Shown here one piece after another: positions 1 to 6,235 of a stretch of DNA of 6,506 bases. The stretch's first letter is position 1, and each line of letters begins with the position of its first letter. The translations under genes and the position numbers were made by a program. Origin of the DNA: an uncultured Oscillospiraceae bacterium (GTDB lineage: Bacteria > Bacillota > Clostridia > Oscillospirales > Oscillospiraceae); NCBI GenBank assembly GCA_900758955.1, contig CAAETL010000158.1, positions 1 to 6,506 of the forward strand. Reading direction: 5' to 3'. The notes beneath the pieces were generated by a model. The model had not been told where the DNA came from. It ran no database searches and saw only the letters and a program-made list of their open reading frames with translations.

Positions 1-1
1 T

Positions 2-274
2 GCCGGGGCGGTCATGACGCTGGGGCTTCTTCACCCGGTTGACCCCGCCGATCCGGTCGCCAGTAAGCGGCGCACCGGCGCGCTGGCCAAAAAATTTCAG
101 GCCCGGTTTCAGGAAAAATTCGGCGCCCTGCGTTGCGCGCCCCTGCTGAAAACTTCCATTCAAACCGGTGAGAAAACCCCCGCCGCCCGGGCGCTGGACC
201 TGACCAACCGCTGTGACATTCTCATAGTCACCACCGTGGAGCTGGTGGAAGAGATGCTCCAGGAAGGAGCGTAA
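2..274 (+). CDS. C_GCAxxG_C_C family putative redox protein, 3' end only
   Basis: The 5' end lies outside the window; 90 codons are visible, beginning AGAVMTLGL. This fits the part of the C_GCAxxG_C_C family just after the CGA motif, where members read roughly GA-(L/V)M-x-LGL. Further family-like features follow: a basic helix ending in F-x-x-x-F-G, then R-C-A-P-L-L (Cys at about visible residue 45) and N-R-C-D (Cys at about 71), matching the two late conserved cysteines, and a C-terminal helix. The family is known from genome annotation as small, probably metal- or disulfide-binding redox-active proteins; the exact reaction is not established. No signal peptide can be judged because the start is missing. 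The TAA stop is one base before the dnaE ATG, and the end of the gene carries the dnaE ribosome binding site. The family call is from remembered motif pattern, so moderate confidence. Confidence 0.68.
   Translation, partial: AGAVMTLGLLHPVDPADPVASKRRTGALAKKFQARFQEKFGALRCAPLLKTSIQTGEKTPAARALDLTNRCDILIVTTVELVEEMLQEGA
264..269 (+). promoter_or_regulatory. Ribosome binding site of dnaE
   Basis: AAGGAG lies 6 bases before the ATG at 276 and inside the last codons of the preceding gene. It fixes the dnaE start at 276, which also puts the PHP motif HLHVHSEYS at residues 5-13, where the family has it. Confidence 0.85.
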
Positions 275-275
275 T

Positions 276-3200
276 ATGTCCTTTGCACACCTCCATGTGC
301 ATTCCGAATACAGTCTGTTGGACGGGGCCTGCCGCATCACCGGCCTGGTACAGCGCGCCAAGGAGCTGGGCCAACCCGCCGTTGCCATCACCGACCACGG
401 GGTCATGTACGGCGTGGTGGACTTTTACCGAGCCGCCAAGGAAGCGGGCATTAAGCCCATTATCGGCTGCGAGGTCTATGTGGCCCCCCGGACTCGATTC
501 GATCGGGTCCACGAACTGGACGCGGAGGCCCGTCATCTTGTCCTTCTCTGCCGCAACGAGACAGGGTACCGGAATCTCTGCGCCCTGGTCAGCCGGGGGT
601 TTACGGAGGGTTTTTACAGCAAGCCCCGAATTGATCTGGATCTGCTGCGGGAACACGCCGAGGGGCTCATCGCCCTCTCCGCCTGCCTGGCAGGCGAACT
701 GCCCCGCCGGCTGATGAACGGGGACTACGAAGGGGCGAAGGCGCATGCGCTGGAAATGGCCGATCTCTTTGGCCCTGACGGCTACTACTTGGAGCTGCAG
801 GACCATAAAATTCCCATTCAGCAGGAGGTCATCGCAGGGCTCGCCCGCCTCCATCAGGAGACAGGCATTCCCCTGGTAGCCACCAACGATGCCCACTACC
901 TCACCCGCCAGGACGCGCCCCTTCAGGATGTGCTCATGTGCATCCAGATGGGCCGCACGGTAGACGACGCCGGACGGATGCGCTTTGAAACCGAAGAGTT
1001 TTACCTAAAATCCGAGGAGGAGATGGCAGCCCTCTTTCCCCAGTGGCCTGAGGCCCTGGAGAATACGGTAAAGATTGCGGAACTGTGCAATTTAGACTTC
1101 ACATTTGGGGTCTACCATCTGCCGGAATTTAAACTTCCCCCGGGGGAAACGGATGGAGACAGCTACTTTCAGAAGCTCTGTTGGGAGGGGTTTGCCCAGC
1201 GCTATCCGACGGGAAGCCAGGAGTACAAGGACCGGCTTCAAATGGAGATGGACATGATCCGTCAAATGGGATTTGTGGATTACTTCCTGATTGTCTCCGA
1301 CTTTATTGGGTACGCGAAGGGGCAGGGCATCCCCGTAGGCCCCGGCCGCGGCTCCGCAGCGGGCAGTATGGTATCCTACTGCCTCTCCATTACGGACGTG
1401 GACCCGATGAAATACTCATTGTTCTTTGAACGGTTTTTAAATCCCGAACGAATTTCCATGCCTGATATTGATATTGATTTCTGCACCGAGCGCCGGGGAG
1501 AAGTGATTGACTATGTCAACCAGAAGTACGGCGCCGACCATGTGGCGCAAATTGTGACCTTCGGCACCATGGCCGCCAAGGGCGCCGTTCGGGATGTGGG
1601 CCGGGCCCTGAGCATCCCCTACGCGGAAGTGGATGTGATCGCCAAACTGATCCCCAACACCCTCCACATGACTCTGGACGCCGCGCTGAAGCTCTCAAAA
1701 CCCCTCCGGGAGCAGTACGAGAGCAATGAAACCGTCCACCGGCTCATTGATATTGCGAGGAGTTTGGAGGGAATGCCCCGCCACGCCTCCACCCACGCCG
1801 CCGGCGTGGTTATCACCCGGAATCCCGTGGACACCTATGTCCCTCTGGCGAAAAATGACGAGGCCGTAGTAACCCAGTACCCCATGACCACCTTGGAGGA
1901 ACTGGGGCTGCTGAAAATGGACTTTTTGGCCCTGCGCAACCTCACCGTCCTCCACGATACGGTGAAGCTGGTGCAGGCCAAGGCGCCGGGTCTGACCCTG
2001 GATGCCATCCCCGACGACGACCCGGCCACTTTTCAGATGCTCTCTGAGGGCCGCACCTCGGGGGTATTCCAAATGGAATCCTCGGGCATGACGGGAGTCT
2101 GTGTGGGCCTGAAGCCCAAAGATATCGAGGACATCACGGCCATCATCGCCCTATACCGCCCCGGGCCCATGGATTCCATCCCCCGGTTCATCTCCTGTAA
2201 GCACGATGCCACGCTGATCCGATACAAGCATCCCTCCTTAGAACCGATTCTGTCCGTGACCTATGGCTGCATCGTCTACCAGGAACAGGTCATAGAAATA
2301 TTCCGGCGTCTGGCAGGCTACTCCCTGGGGCAGGCCGACATGGTGCGCCGTGCCATCTCCAAGAAAAAGGCCAAAGAGATTGAAAAGGAGCGCCGTTCCT
2401 TTATCTACGGGGACCAGGAGCGGGGAATAGAGGGCTGCATCGCCCGGGGGATTCCTGAAAACATCGCCCAGGATATCTATAATGAGATTTTTGATTTTGC
2501 CAACTATGCCTTTAACAAGGCCCACGCAGTTTGCTACGCCATCGTGGCCTACCAAACCGCTTGGTTCAAGTGCCACTATCCCCGGGAATATATGGCCGCC
2601 CTGCTCACATCGGTGCTGGATTCCCAGGACAAGGTTGCCGAGTATATTACGGAGTGCAAAGCCTCTGGAATCCGTCTGCTCCCCCCGGACATCAATGAAT
2701 CGGGCCCCAACTTCACCGTGGTGGAGGATCATATCCGCTTTGGTCTGTCCGCCCTAAGGGGCGTTGGCCGGGGCTTTACCAGTGATTTGCTGGCGGAGCG
2801 GGAGAAAAACGGCCCCTTTTCCAACTTCCCCGATTTCTGCCGCCGCATGCTGGATCGGGACCTAAACAAGCGCGTACTGGAAAGCCTGATCCGCAGCGGT
2901 TGTTTTGACAGCATGGGTTACCGGCGCTCCCAGCTGTTAGACGCCTATGAGCAGCTGGTGGACAGCATGACCCGGACCCGCAAAAAGAACCTGGAGGGTC
3001 AATTTGATCTCTTTGGCGCAGCACAGGAGACGGGCGAGACCCAGGAACTGATTCTCCGGGATCTGCCCGAATTCTCCGCCGCCGAAAAGATGTCCATGGA
3101 GAAAGAGGTCACCGGACTCTACCTCTCCGGTCACCCCATGGACGAATACCGGGACGCCGCCCGCCAAAGCGGCGCTGTGCCCATAGGCGGCATTCTATCC

Positions 3201-3743
3201 GATTTTGCCCAGGAGGAGGGCCCCTCCCGGTATCGTGACGAGCAGACGGTGACACTGGCCGGCGTCATCACCCATGTAAAAACAAAAACCACCAGAAACG
3301 ATTCCTTGATGGCTTATATCACCCTGGAGGACGACACCGGCGCAATGGAGCTTCTGGCTTTTTCCCGGGTGTTGGGGGAGAGCGGCAGCTATTTAAAGGC
3401 CTCTACGCCCATACTGGCCACCGGGCGCATCTCGGTCCGGGAGGACAAGCCCCCCCAGTTGATGTGCGAAAAGGCCCTTCCCCTCAGCCAATCCCACGCC
3501 GTCCAGGCCGCGCAGACAGCGCCCCCCCCTCGCAGCGGCAAGCTCTATCTTCGTCTGAACAGCCGAGAGGACCCGGTATTTGATAAACTGGCGAAAATTT
3601 TTCAGATGTTTCCGGGAGAGAGTCCCGCCATCTTCTACTTTGCGGACTCAGGAAAGCGCCTGGGAACCCGCTGCATCCTGCACGAAGCGCTGCTGGCGGA
3701 GCTCGGTGCGCTTCTTGGCAATGAAAATGTGGTGGTGAAATAA
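276..3743 (+). CDS. dnaE: DNA polymerase III subunit alpha (DnaE)
   Basis: Replicative DNA polymerase of the C family, 1155 aa, complete. It extends primers on single-stranded template with the beta clamp in the cytoplasmic replisome; Gram-positive relatives normally work beside PolC, which is not in this window. Domains in order: N-terminal PHP domain (about 4-210); palm with the PGRGSAAGS loop (356-364), PDIDIDF (396-402) and KMDFLALRNLT, giving catalytic aspartates in the 397-401 cluster and at D549; FGTMAAK (429-435); fingers with RPGPM (628-632) and YQEQV (668-672); helix-hairpin-helix region (about 820-870); clamp-binding peptide QFDLF (909-913); OB fold (about 992-1070); C-terminal domain ending ENVVVK. 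PHP metal-ligand positions look intact: H7, H9, D16, H41, E66, H87, C137, D205 and H207. The enterobacterial enzyme has lost several of these. Strong SD, one base after the upstream stop and one base before cls. Length is normal and no frameshift is seen. Confidence 0.98.
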   Translation: MSFAHLHVHSEYSLLDGACRITGLVQRAKELGQPAVAITDHGVMYGVVDFYRAAKEAGIKPIIGCEVYVAPRTRFDRVHELDAEARHLVLLCRNETGYRNLCALVSRGFTEGFYSKPRIDLDLLREHAEGLIALSACLAGELPRRLMNGDYEGAKAHALEMADLFGPDGYYLELQDHKIPIQQEVIAGLARLHQETGIPLVATNDAHYLTRQDAPLQDVLMCIQMGRTVDDAGRMRFETEEFYLKSEEEMAALFPQWPEALENTVKIAELCNLDFTFGVYHLPEFKLPPGETDGDSYFQKLCWEGFAQRYPTGSQEYKDRLQMEMDMIRQMGFVDYFLIVSDFIGYAKGQGIPVGPGRGSAAGSMVSYCLSITDVDPMKYSLFFERFLNPERISMPDIDIDFCTERRGEVIDYVNQKYGADHVAQIVTFGTMAAKGAVRDVGRALSIPYAEVDVIAKLIPNTLHMTLDAALKLSKPLREQYESNETVHRLIDIARSLEGMPRHASTHAAGVVITRNPVDTYVPLAKNDEAVVTQYPMTTLEELGLLKMDFLALRNLTVLHDTVKLVQAKAPGLTLDAIPDDDPATFQMLSEGRTSGVFQMESSGMTGVCVGLKPKDIEDITAIIALYRPGPMDSIPRFISCKHDATLIRYKHPSLEPILSVTYGCIVYQEQVIEIFRRLAGYSLGQADMVRRAISKKKAKEIEKERRSFIYGDQERGIEGCIARGIPENIAQDIYNEIFDFANYAFNKAHAVCYAIVAYQTAWFKCHYPREYMAALLTSVLDSQDKVAEYITECKASGIRLLPPDINESGPNFTVVEDHIRFGLSALRGVGRGFTSDLLAEREKNGPFSNFPDFCRRMLDRDLNKRVLESLIRSGCFDSMGYRRSQLLDAYEQLVDSMTRTRKKNLEGQFDLFGAAQETGETQELILRDLPEFSAAEKMSMEKEVTGLYLSGHPMDEYRDAARQSGAVPIGGILSDFAQEEGPSRYRDEQTVTLAGVITHVKTKTTRNDSLMAYITLEDDTGAMELLAFSRVLGESGSYLKASTPILATGRISVREDKPPQLMCEKALPLSQSHAVQAAQTAPPPRSGKLYLRLNSREDPVFDKLAKIFQMFPGESPAIFYFADSGKRLGTRCILHEALLAELGALLGNENVVVK
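3731..3738 (+). promoter_or_regulatory. Ribosome binding site of cls, inside the dnaE 3' end
   Basis: GGTGGTGA differs by one base from the ideal GGAGGTGA and lies 6 bases before the TTG at 3745. It is made from the last dnaE codons (Val-Val-Lys). It favours the TTG start over the next in-frame ATG at 3787, which has no purine-rich leader and would cut off the N-terminal region before the first membrane segment. Confidence 0.65.
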
Positions 3744-3744
3744 C

Positions 3745-5268
3745 TTGTCCAGCTTCATCTCTCCCCGTTTACAGCGCATTTTGGGCATGGCGTGCATCGT
3801 CCTGCTCCAGCTGGTCCTGTTTGTGATTGCCGTCCACCACTTCTCCCGCTATTTCATTTATCTCTATGGGATCTGCGTGGTTATCAGCGTGCTGGTGTCC
3901 ATTTGGATCGCCAACAGCAAATCAAAGCTTCCCTACAAAATTGCATGGATTATCCCCATTCTGGCTTTTCCCCTCTTTGGAGGGCTGGCCTTCTTCCTCC
4001 TGGGCGGGTACCGCAATCCCTCCCGCAAGCATGCGCTTCGTCATAGGACGGTCTTTCGCAAGTATCTCTCCTCCCCCTGTCAGGCGGATGATCTACAGTT
4101 TCTTGGTATGGATGTGGTGCAGCAGTCCAAATACCTCCAAAATACAGCCCTATGTCCCCTCTATTCGGGCACGGCAACCCGATACTTTTCCTCCGGCGAG
4201 GCCTTTTTTCCCGTGCTGCTGGAGGCCTTGGAACAGGCGCAGCGCTATATTCTGTTGGAGTATTTCATCATTTCTGAAGGGGAAATGTGGGGGCAAATTC
4301 TAGAAATCCTCAACCGTAAGGTTGCGGCGGGGGTGGACGTGCGTATCATCTACGACGATCTGGGCAGCGTAATCACCCTTCCCCACCACTATCATGAGCA
4401 TCTGGAACAGTTGGGGATTCAATGCTGTGTCTTTCAGCCGGTACGCCCGGTCCTTTCCGTACACCAGAACAACCGGGACCACCGAAAAATTTGTGTGGTC
4501 GACGGCTTGGTGGGCTTTGCCGGCGGCCTCAATCTCTCCGATGAATATATCAACGAAAAGGAACGCTTTGGCTATTGGAAGGACTCAGCCATTCTGCTGC
4601 GGGGCCCCGCCGTTTGGAGCCTCACCGTCACCTTTTTAAACATGTGGGAAACCATCCGCGGCGAAATTGTGGATTATACCCGTTATCGCCCCGACAGCTG
4701 GCCGGAACTGCCCACTGCGGCGGGATTTGTGCAGCCCTATATGGACACTCCCCTCCCCACGGATACCATCTCCGCAGACCTGCACCTCATGATGTTTACG
4801 AAGGCAAAGCGCTATCTATATATCACAACTCCTTATTTGGTCATTGATGAAACCATCGCGGCGGCGTTGTGTGTAGCGGCCAAGTCTGGCGTGGATGTAC
4901 GCATTATGACCCCCCACATCCCCGACAAACCGGCGGTTTTTGCCGTCACCCAGTCCCACTACGAAGGACTTATTCAGGCGGGGGTGCGGATTTACGAATT
5001 TCTTCCCGGTTTCATCCACAGTAAATCCGTGGTGGCGGATGACCTATACGCCTCGGTAGGAAGCTGTAACTTGGACTATCGCAGCTTCTACCTCCAATAC
5101 GAAAATGGCGTATGGATCTGTGGTGACCCAACTGTATTGGCCATACGGGACGACTTCCTCACCTCTTTGGAACACAGCCAAGAAATTACACTTGAGGACT
5201 GTCAGAACACGCCCCTTCTAACGCGGCTGGTCCGGTCGGTTTTGCGCATCTTTTCTCCGTTATTTTAA
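3745..5268 (+). CDS. cls: Cardiolipin synthase (phospholipase D superfamily)
   Basis: Membrane enzyme of 507 aa that in this family condenses two phosphatidylglycerol molecules to cardiolipin and glycerol. The N terminus has about three hydrophobic segments (roughly residues 12-31, 37-56 and 66-87). The last of these carries the PLFGGLAFFLLGG signature of the PLD-nuclease N-terminal domain. Two complete HKD motifs follow: HRKICVVD (H246, K248, D253), then GGLNLSDEYI; and HSKSVVAD (H425, K427, D432), then GSCNLDYRSF. Both catalytic half-sites therefore look functional. Length and order match ClsA-type bacterial synthases. The start is a TTG one base after the dnaE stop, with its SD inside dnaE, which points to translational coupling. 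I see no terminator in the 104 bases downstream, so transcription may run on into the XRE gene. A related PLD-family transphosphatidylase with another head group is the only realistic alternative. Confidence 0.95.
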   Translation: MSSFISPRLQRILGMACIVLLQLVLFVIAVHHFSRYFIYLYGICVVISVLVSIWIANSKSKLPYKIAWIIPILAFPLFGGLAFFLLGGYRNPSRKHALRHRTVFRKYLSSPCQADDLQFLGMDVVQQSKYLQNTALCPLYSGTATRYFSSGEAFFPVLLEALEQAQRYILLEYFIISEGEMWGQILEILNRKVAAGVDVRIIYDDLGSVITLPHHYHEHLEQLGIQCCVFQPVRPVLSVHQNNRDHRKICVVDGLVGFAGGLNLSDEYINEKERFGYWKDSAILLRGPAVWSLTVTFLNMWETIRGEIVDYTRYRPDSWPELPTAAGFVQPYMDTPLPTDTISADLHLMMFTKAKRYLYITTPYLVIDETIAAALCVAAKSGVDVRIMTPHIPDKPAVFAVTQSHYEGLIQAGVRIYEFLPGFIHSKSVVADDLYASVGSCNLDYRSFYLQYENGVWICGDPTVLAIRDDFLTSLEHSQEITLEDCQNTPLLTRLVRSVLRIFSPLF

Positions 5269-5372
5269 GAACAAAACCGTGCGAAATAGAGTGCACGACG
5301 CAAGGCAGGCATATTAATACAGATCACGGTTCCAAACGGTATCTGAAATCGCACGAATGGGAGGGATCCCGG

Positions 5373-5693
5373 ATGTCTTTACAAGGGCTTGGCCCACGAA
5401 TCAGGCAGTTTCGTCAGGCAAAGCGCTGGCGGCAAGAGCAACTCGCCCAGAAAACTTCTCTTAGCGTATCCTATATCGGCATGCTGGAGCGGGGGGAAAA
5501 GCTTCCCAAGCTCTCCACCTTCGTCCGCATCGCTAACGCGCTGGAGGTCACTGCCGACGAACTGCTGTCGGACGTCTTGGACCGGGGCTATCAGATCAAG
5601 GTTTCCCAATATACCGACCGGATTGGCAGTCTCCCCCCTGTAGAACAGAAGAGAATTTATGATGTGCTGGATACCCTTCTAAAAAACCCATAA
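5373..5693 (+). CDS. XRE-family helix-turn-helix transcriptional regulator
   Basis: Small cytoplasmic DNA-binding protein of 106 aa. Residues about 7-66 form a Cro/C1-type HTH: GPRIRQFRQAKRWRQEQLA (helices 1-2), then the turn and recognition helix around SLSVSYIGMLERG (29-41), then KLSTFVRIANALEVTADELL. The remaining 40 residues form a short helical tail (SLPPVEQKRIYDVLDTLL) of the kind often seen in clostridial XRE regulators, probably for dimerisation. No enzymatic domain is present. The start is set by GGGAGGG at 5359-5365, seven bases before the ATG. The gene sits 104 bases after cls and ends at a strong terminator. The upstream gap has ACGGT at 5326-5330 and 5336-5340 and an AT-rich TATTAAT at 5312-5318, but no convincing -35/-10 pair. 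It may have a weak promoter or be read from the dnaE-cls transcript. It resembles SinR only generally; target genes are unknown. Confidence 0.92.
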   Translation: MSLQGLGPRIRQFRQAKRWRQEQLAQKTSLSVSYIGMLERGEKLPKLSTFVRIANALEVTADELLSDVLDRGYQIKVSQYTDRIGSLPPVEQKRIYDVLDTLLKNP

Positions 5694-5709
5694 CTCTACC
5701 ATATTTTGG

Positions 5710-5738
5710 AAAAGCTGAGAGAAATCTCAGCTTTTTTT
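5710..5738 (+). terminator. Intrinsic terminator after the XRE gene
   Basis: AAAAGCTGAGA (5710-5720) pairs perfectly with TCTCAGCTTTT (5725-5735) across a GAAA loop, and the T-run covers 5732-5738. The 11-bp stem and uridine tract are typical. The A-rich left arm gives only four U on the other strand, so it is mainly a plus-strand terminator. It separates the XRE transcript from the next promoter. Confidence 0.93.
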
Positions 5739-5763
5739 CTGTCTTTTCCAGAATTTTGCTCCC

Positions 5764-5770
5764 TTCGACA
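5764..5770 (-). promoter_or_regulatory. Candidate Spo0A box upstream of the AbrB-like gene
   Basis: TTCGACA on the plus strand is TGTCGAA on the minus strand, a 7/7 match to the known Spo0A box TGNCGAA. It lies 11 bases upstream of the TATAAT, around -30 to -24 relative to the expected start, where bound Spo0A could either replace a weak -35 contact or block polymerase. A 7-base match with one free position is expected a few times by chance in this window on both strands, so the support comes from position and from the identity of the downstream gene. Confidence 0.5.
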
Positions 5771-5781
5771 ACGAAATACGC

Positions 5782-5787
5782 TATAAT
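5782..5787 (+). promoter_or_regulatory. Promoter -10 box of the AbrB-like gene
   Basis: A consensus TATAAT sits in an AT-rich gap just after a terminator, predicting a start near 5794 and a leader of about 50 bases. A good -35 is lacking: at 17-bp spacing the hexamer is CTCCCT-like, and the nearest TTG-containing candidate, TTGCTC (5756-5761), is 20 bp away. Such an over-spaced, weak -35 is known from activator-dependent promoters. Confidence 0.7.
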
Positions 5788-5791
5788 CATA

Positions 5792-5820
5792 ACCAATGGT
5801 AATAAAATATGACCAATAGT
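5792..5820 (+). repeat. Direct repeats ACCAATGGT / ACCAATAGT, 20 bp apart
   Basis: ACCAATGGT (5792-5800) and ACCAATAGT (5812-5820) differ by one base and start exactly 20 bp apart, so both would face the same side of the helix. They span the expected transcription start and early leader of the AbrB-like gene. The first copy also forms a small palindrome (ACCA-A-TGGT) and contains TGGTA, which fits the loose TGGNA motif described for AbrB. An autoregulatory operator is a reasonable inference, not a proof. Confidence 0.5.
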
Positions 5821-5826
5821 GTCATA

Positions 5827-5833
5827 GAAGGAG
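5827..5833 (+). promoter_or_regulatory. Ribosome binding site selecting the abrB-like start at 5845
   Basis: GAAGGAG lies 11 bases before the ATG at 5845, slightly long but usable. The upstream in-frame ATG at 5809 has no SD and sits inside the repeat region. The ATG at 5837 is out of frame and only three bases from the SD. The chosen start gives MKLIAERKLDELGR, which aligns with the usual AbrB N terminus. Confidence 0.7.
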
Positions 5834-5844
5834 TGCATGAGACA

Positions 5845-6117
5845 ATGAAATTGATTGCGGAGAGGAAACTGGATGAGCTTGGACGAATTGTTTTGCCTTT
5901 GGAGGTGCGGTCGGCAAACGGCTGGCTGACAAAAACGCCCCTCTCCATTTTTATGGAGGAGGATGGTTCTGTGGTCCTGCGCGCACCACAACGCCGCTGC
6001 TGTCTTTGCGGCAGAATTGAGGATCTGCAGCCGATCAAGCAAACGTGGATGTGCCCGTCATGTCTTGCTGAATTGCAATCTTCAGGCAAAAGTACAGAGG
6101 AATACGCCTTGTTATGA
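5845..6117 (+). CDS. AbrB/SpoVT family transition-state-type regulator with two CxxC pairs
   Basis: Small DNA-binding protein of 90 aa. Residues about 4-48 form a SpoVT-AbrB swapped-hairpin domain: RKLDELGRIVLPLEVR corresponds to the RKVDELGRVVIPIELR region of Bacillus AbrB, followed by KTPLSIFMEEDGSVVL. Of the basic residues used by AbrB for DNA contact, R7, R14 and R22 have equivalents, but the second arginine of the RR pair is Ser23. The C-terminal half differs from Bacillus AbrB. It has C52-x-x-C55 (with an extra C53) and C70-x-x-C73, so it may bind zinc; CxxC-bearing AbrB-like proteins are common in clostridia. The family acts in the cytoplasm as dimers or tetramers controlling growth-phase and sporulation genes. 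The gene is monocistronic by layout, between a terminator upstream and hairpins downstream, with a Spo0A-box match and repeats in its promoter. Orthology with abrB itself is not proven, so no symbol is given. Confidence 0.9.
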   Translation: MKLIAERKLDELGRIVLPLEVRSANGWLTKTPLSIFMEEDGSVVLRAPQRRCCLCGRIEDLQPIKQTWMCPSCLAELQSSGKSTEEYALL

Positions 6118-6124
6118 GGCGTAT
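6102..6124. repeat. Hairpin overlapping the stop codon of the AbrB-like gene
   Basis: ATACGCCT (6102-6109) pairs perfectly with AGGCGTAT (6117-6124) across a 7-base loop; one G-T pair can be added inside. The TGA stop at 6115-6117 falls at the base of the loop. No T-run follows on either strand, so it is not a standard terminator. It could protect the mRNA 3' end or slow polymerase before the next hairpin. Confidence 0.6.
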
Positions 6125-6158
6125 GAAAAAGGAAGGCGCCGGATTGTTCTCGAATCAG

Positions 6159-6209
6159 AAAAAACGCTTCCAGCCATCGATTCTTTTTTTCGATGGCTAG
6201 AAGCGTTTT
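6159..6209. terminator. Long bidirectional terminator-like hairpin
   Basis: AAAACGCTTC (6161-6170) pairs with GAAGCGTTTT (6200-6209), and after a single C/A mismatch AGCCATCGA (6172-6180) pairs with TCGATGGCT (6190-6198). The 9-base loop is T-rich. The A-rich left side gives a six-base T-run (6164 to 6159) on the minus strand, while the plus strand ends in four T. It is therefore slightly better as a minus-strand terminator but may serve both. It lies between abrB (plus) and the minus-strand remnant that ends at 6236, as expected between convergent transcripts. Confidence 0.75.
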
Positions 6210-6235
6210 CACATGGTAAAAGAGCAATATCCCCT

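Noticed and set aside
228..896. Long minus-strand open frame of 222 codons opposite dnaE
   Set aside because: It lies antisense to the PHP domain of an unmistakable dnaE, has no family-like motif, and is explained by the GC-rich codon pattern of the true gene. Shorter antisense frames at 1695-2072 and 2238-2732 were rejected for the same reason.
5278..5297. CGTGC...GCACG hairpin after cls as a terminator
   Set aside because: The stem has only five base pairs with a 10-base loop and no T-run, so it does not support termination.
5363..5370. Palindrome GGGATCCC before the XRE start
   Set aside because: It overlaps the SD and spacer of the gene and is too short to claim as an operator on its own.
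5809..5844. Upstream ATG as the start of the AbrB-like protein
   Set aside because: No SD precedes it, it falls within the direct-repeat region, and the 12 added residues have no counterpart in AbrB proteins.
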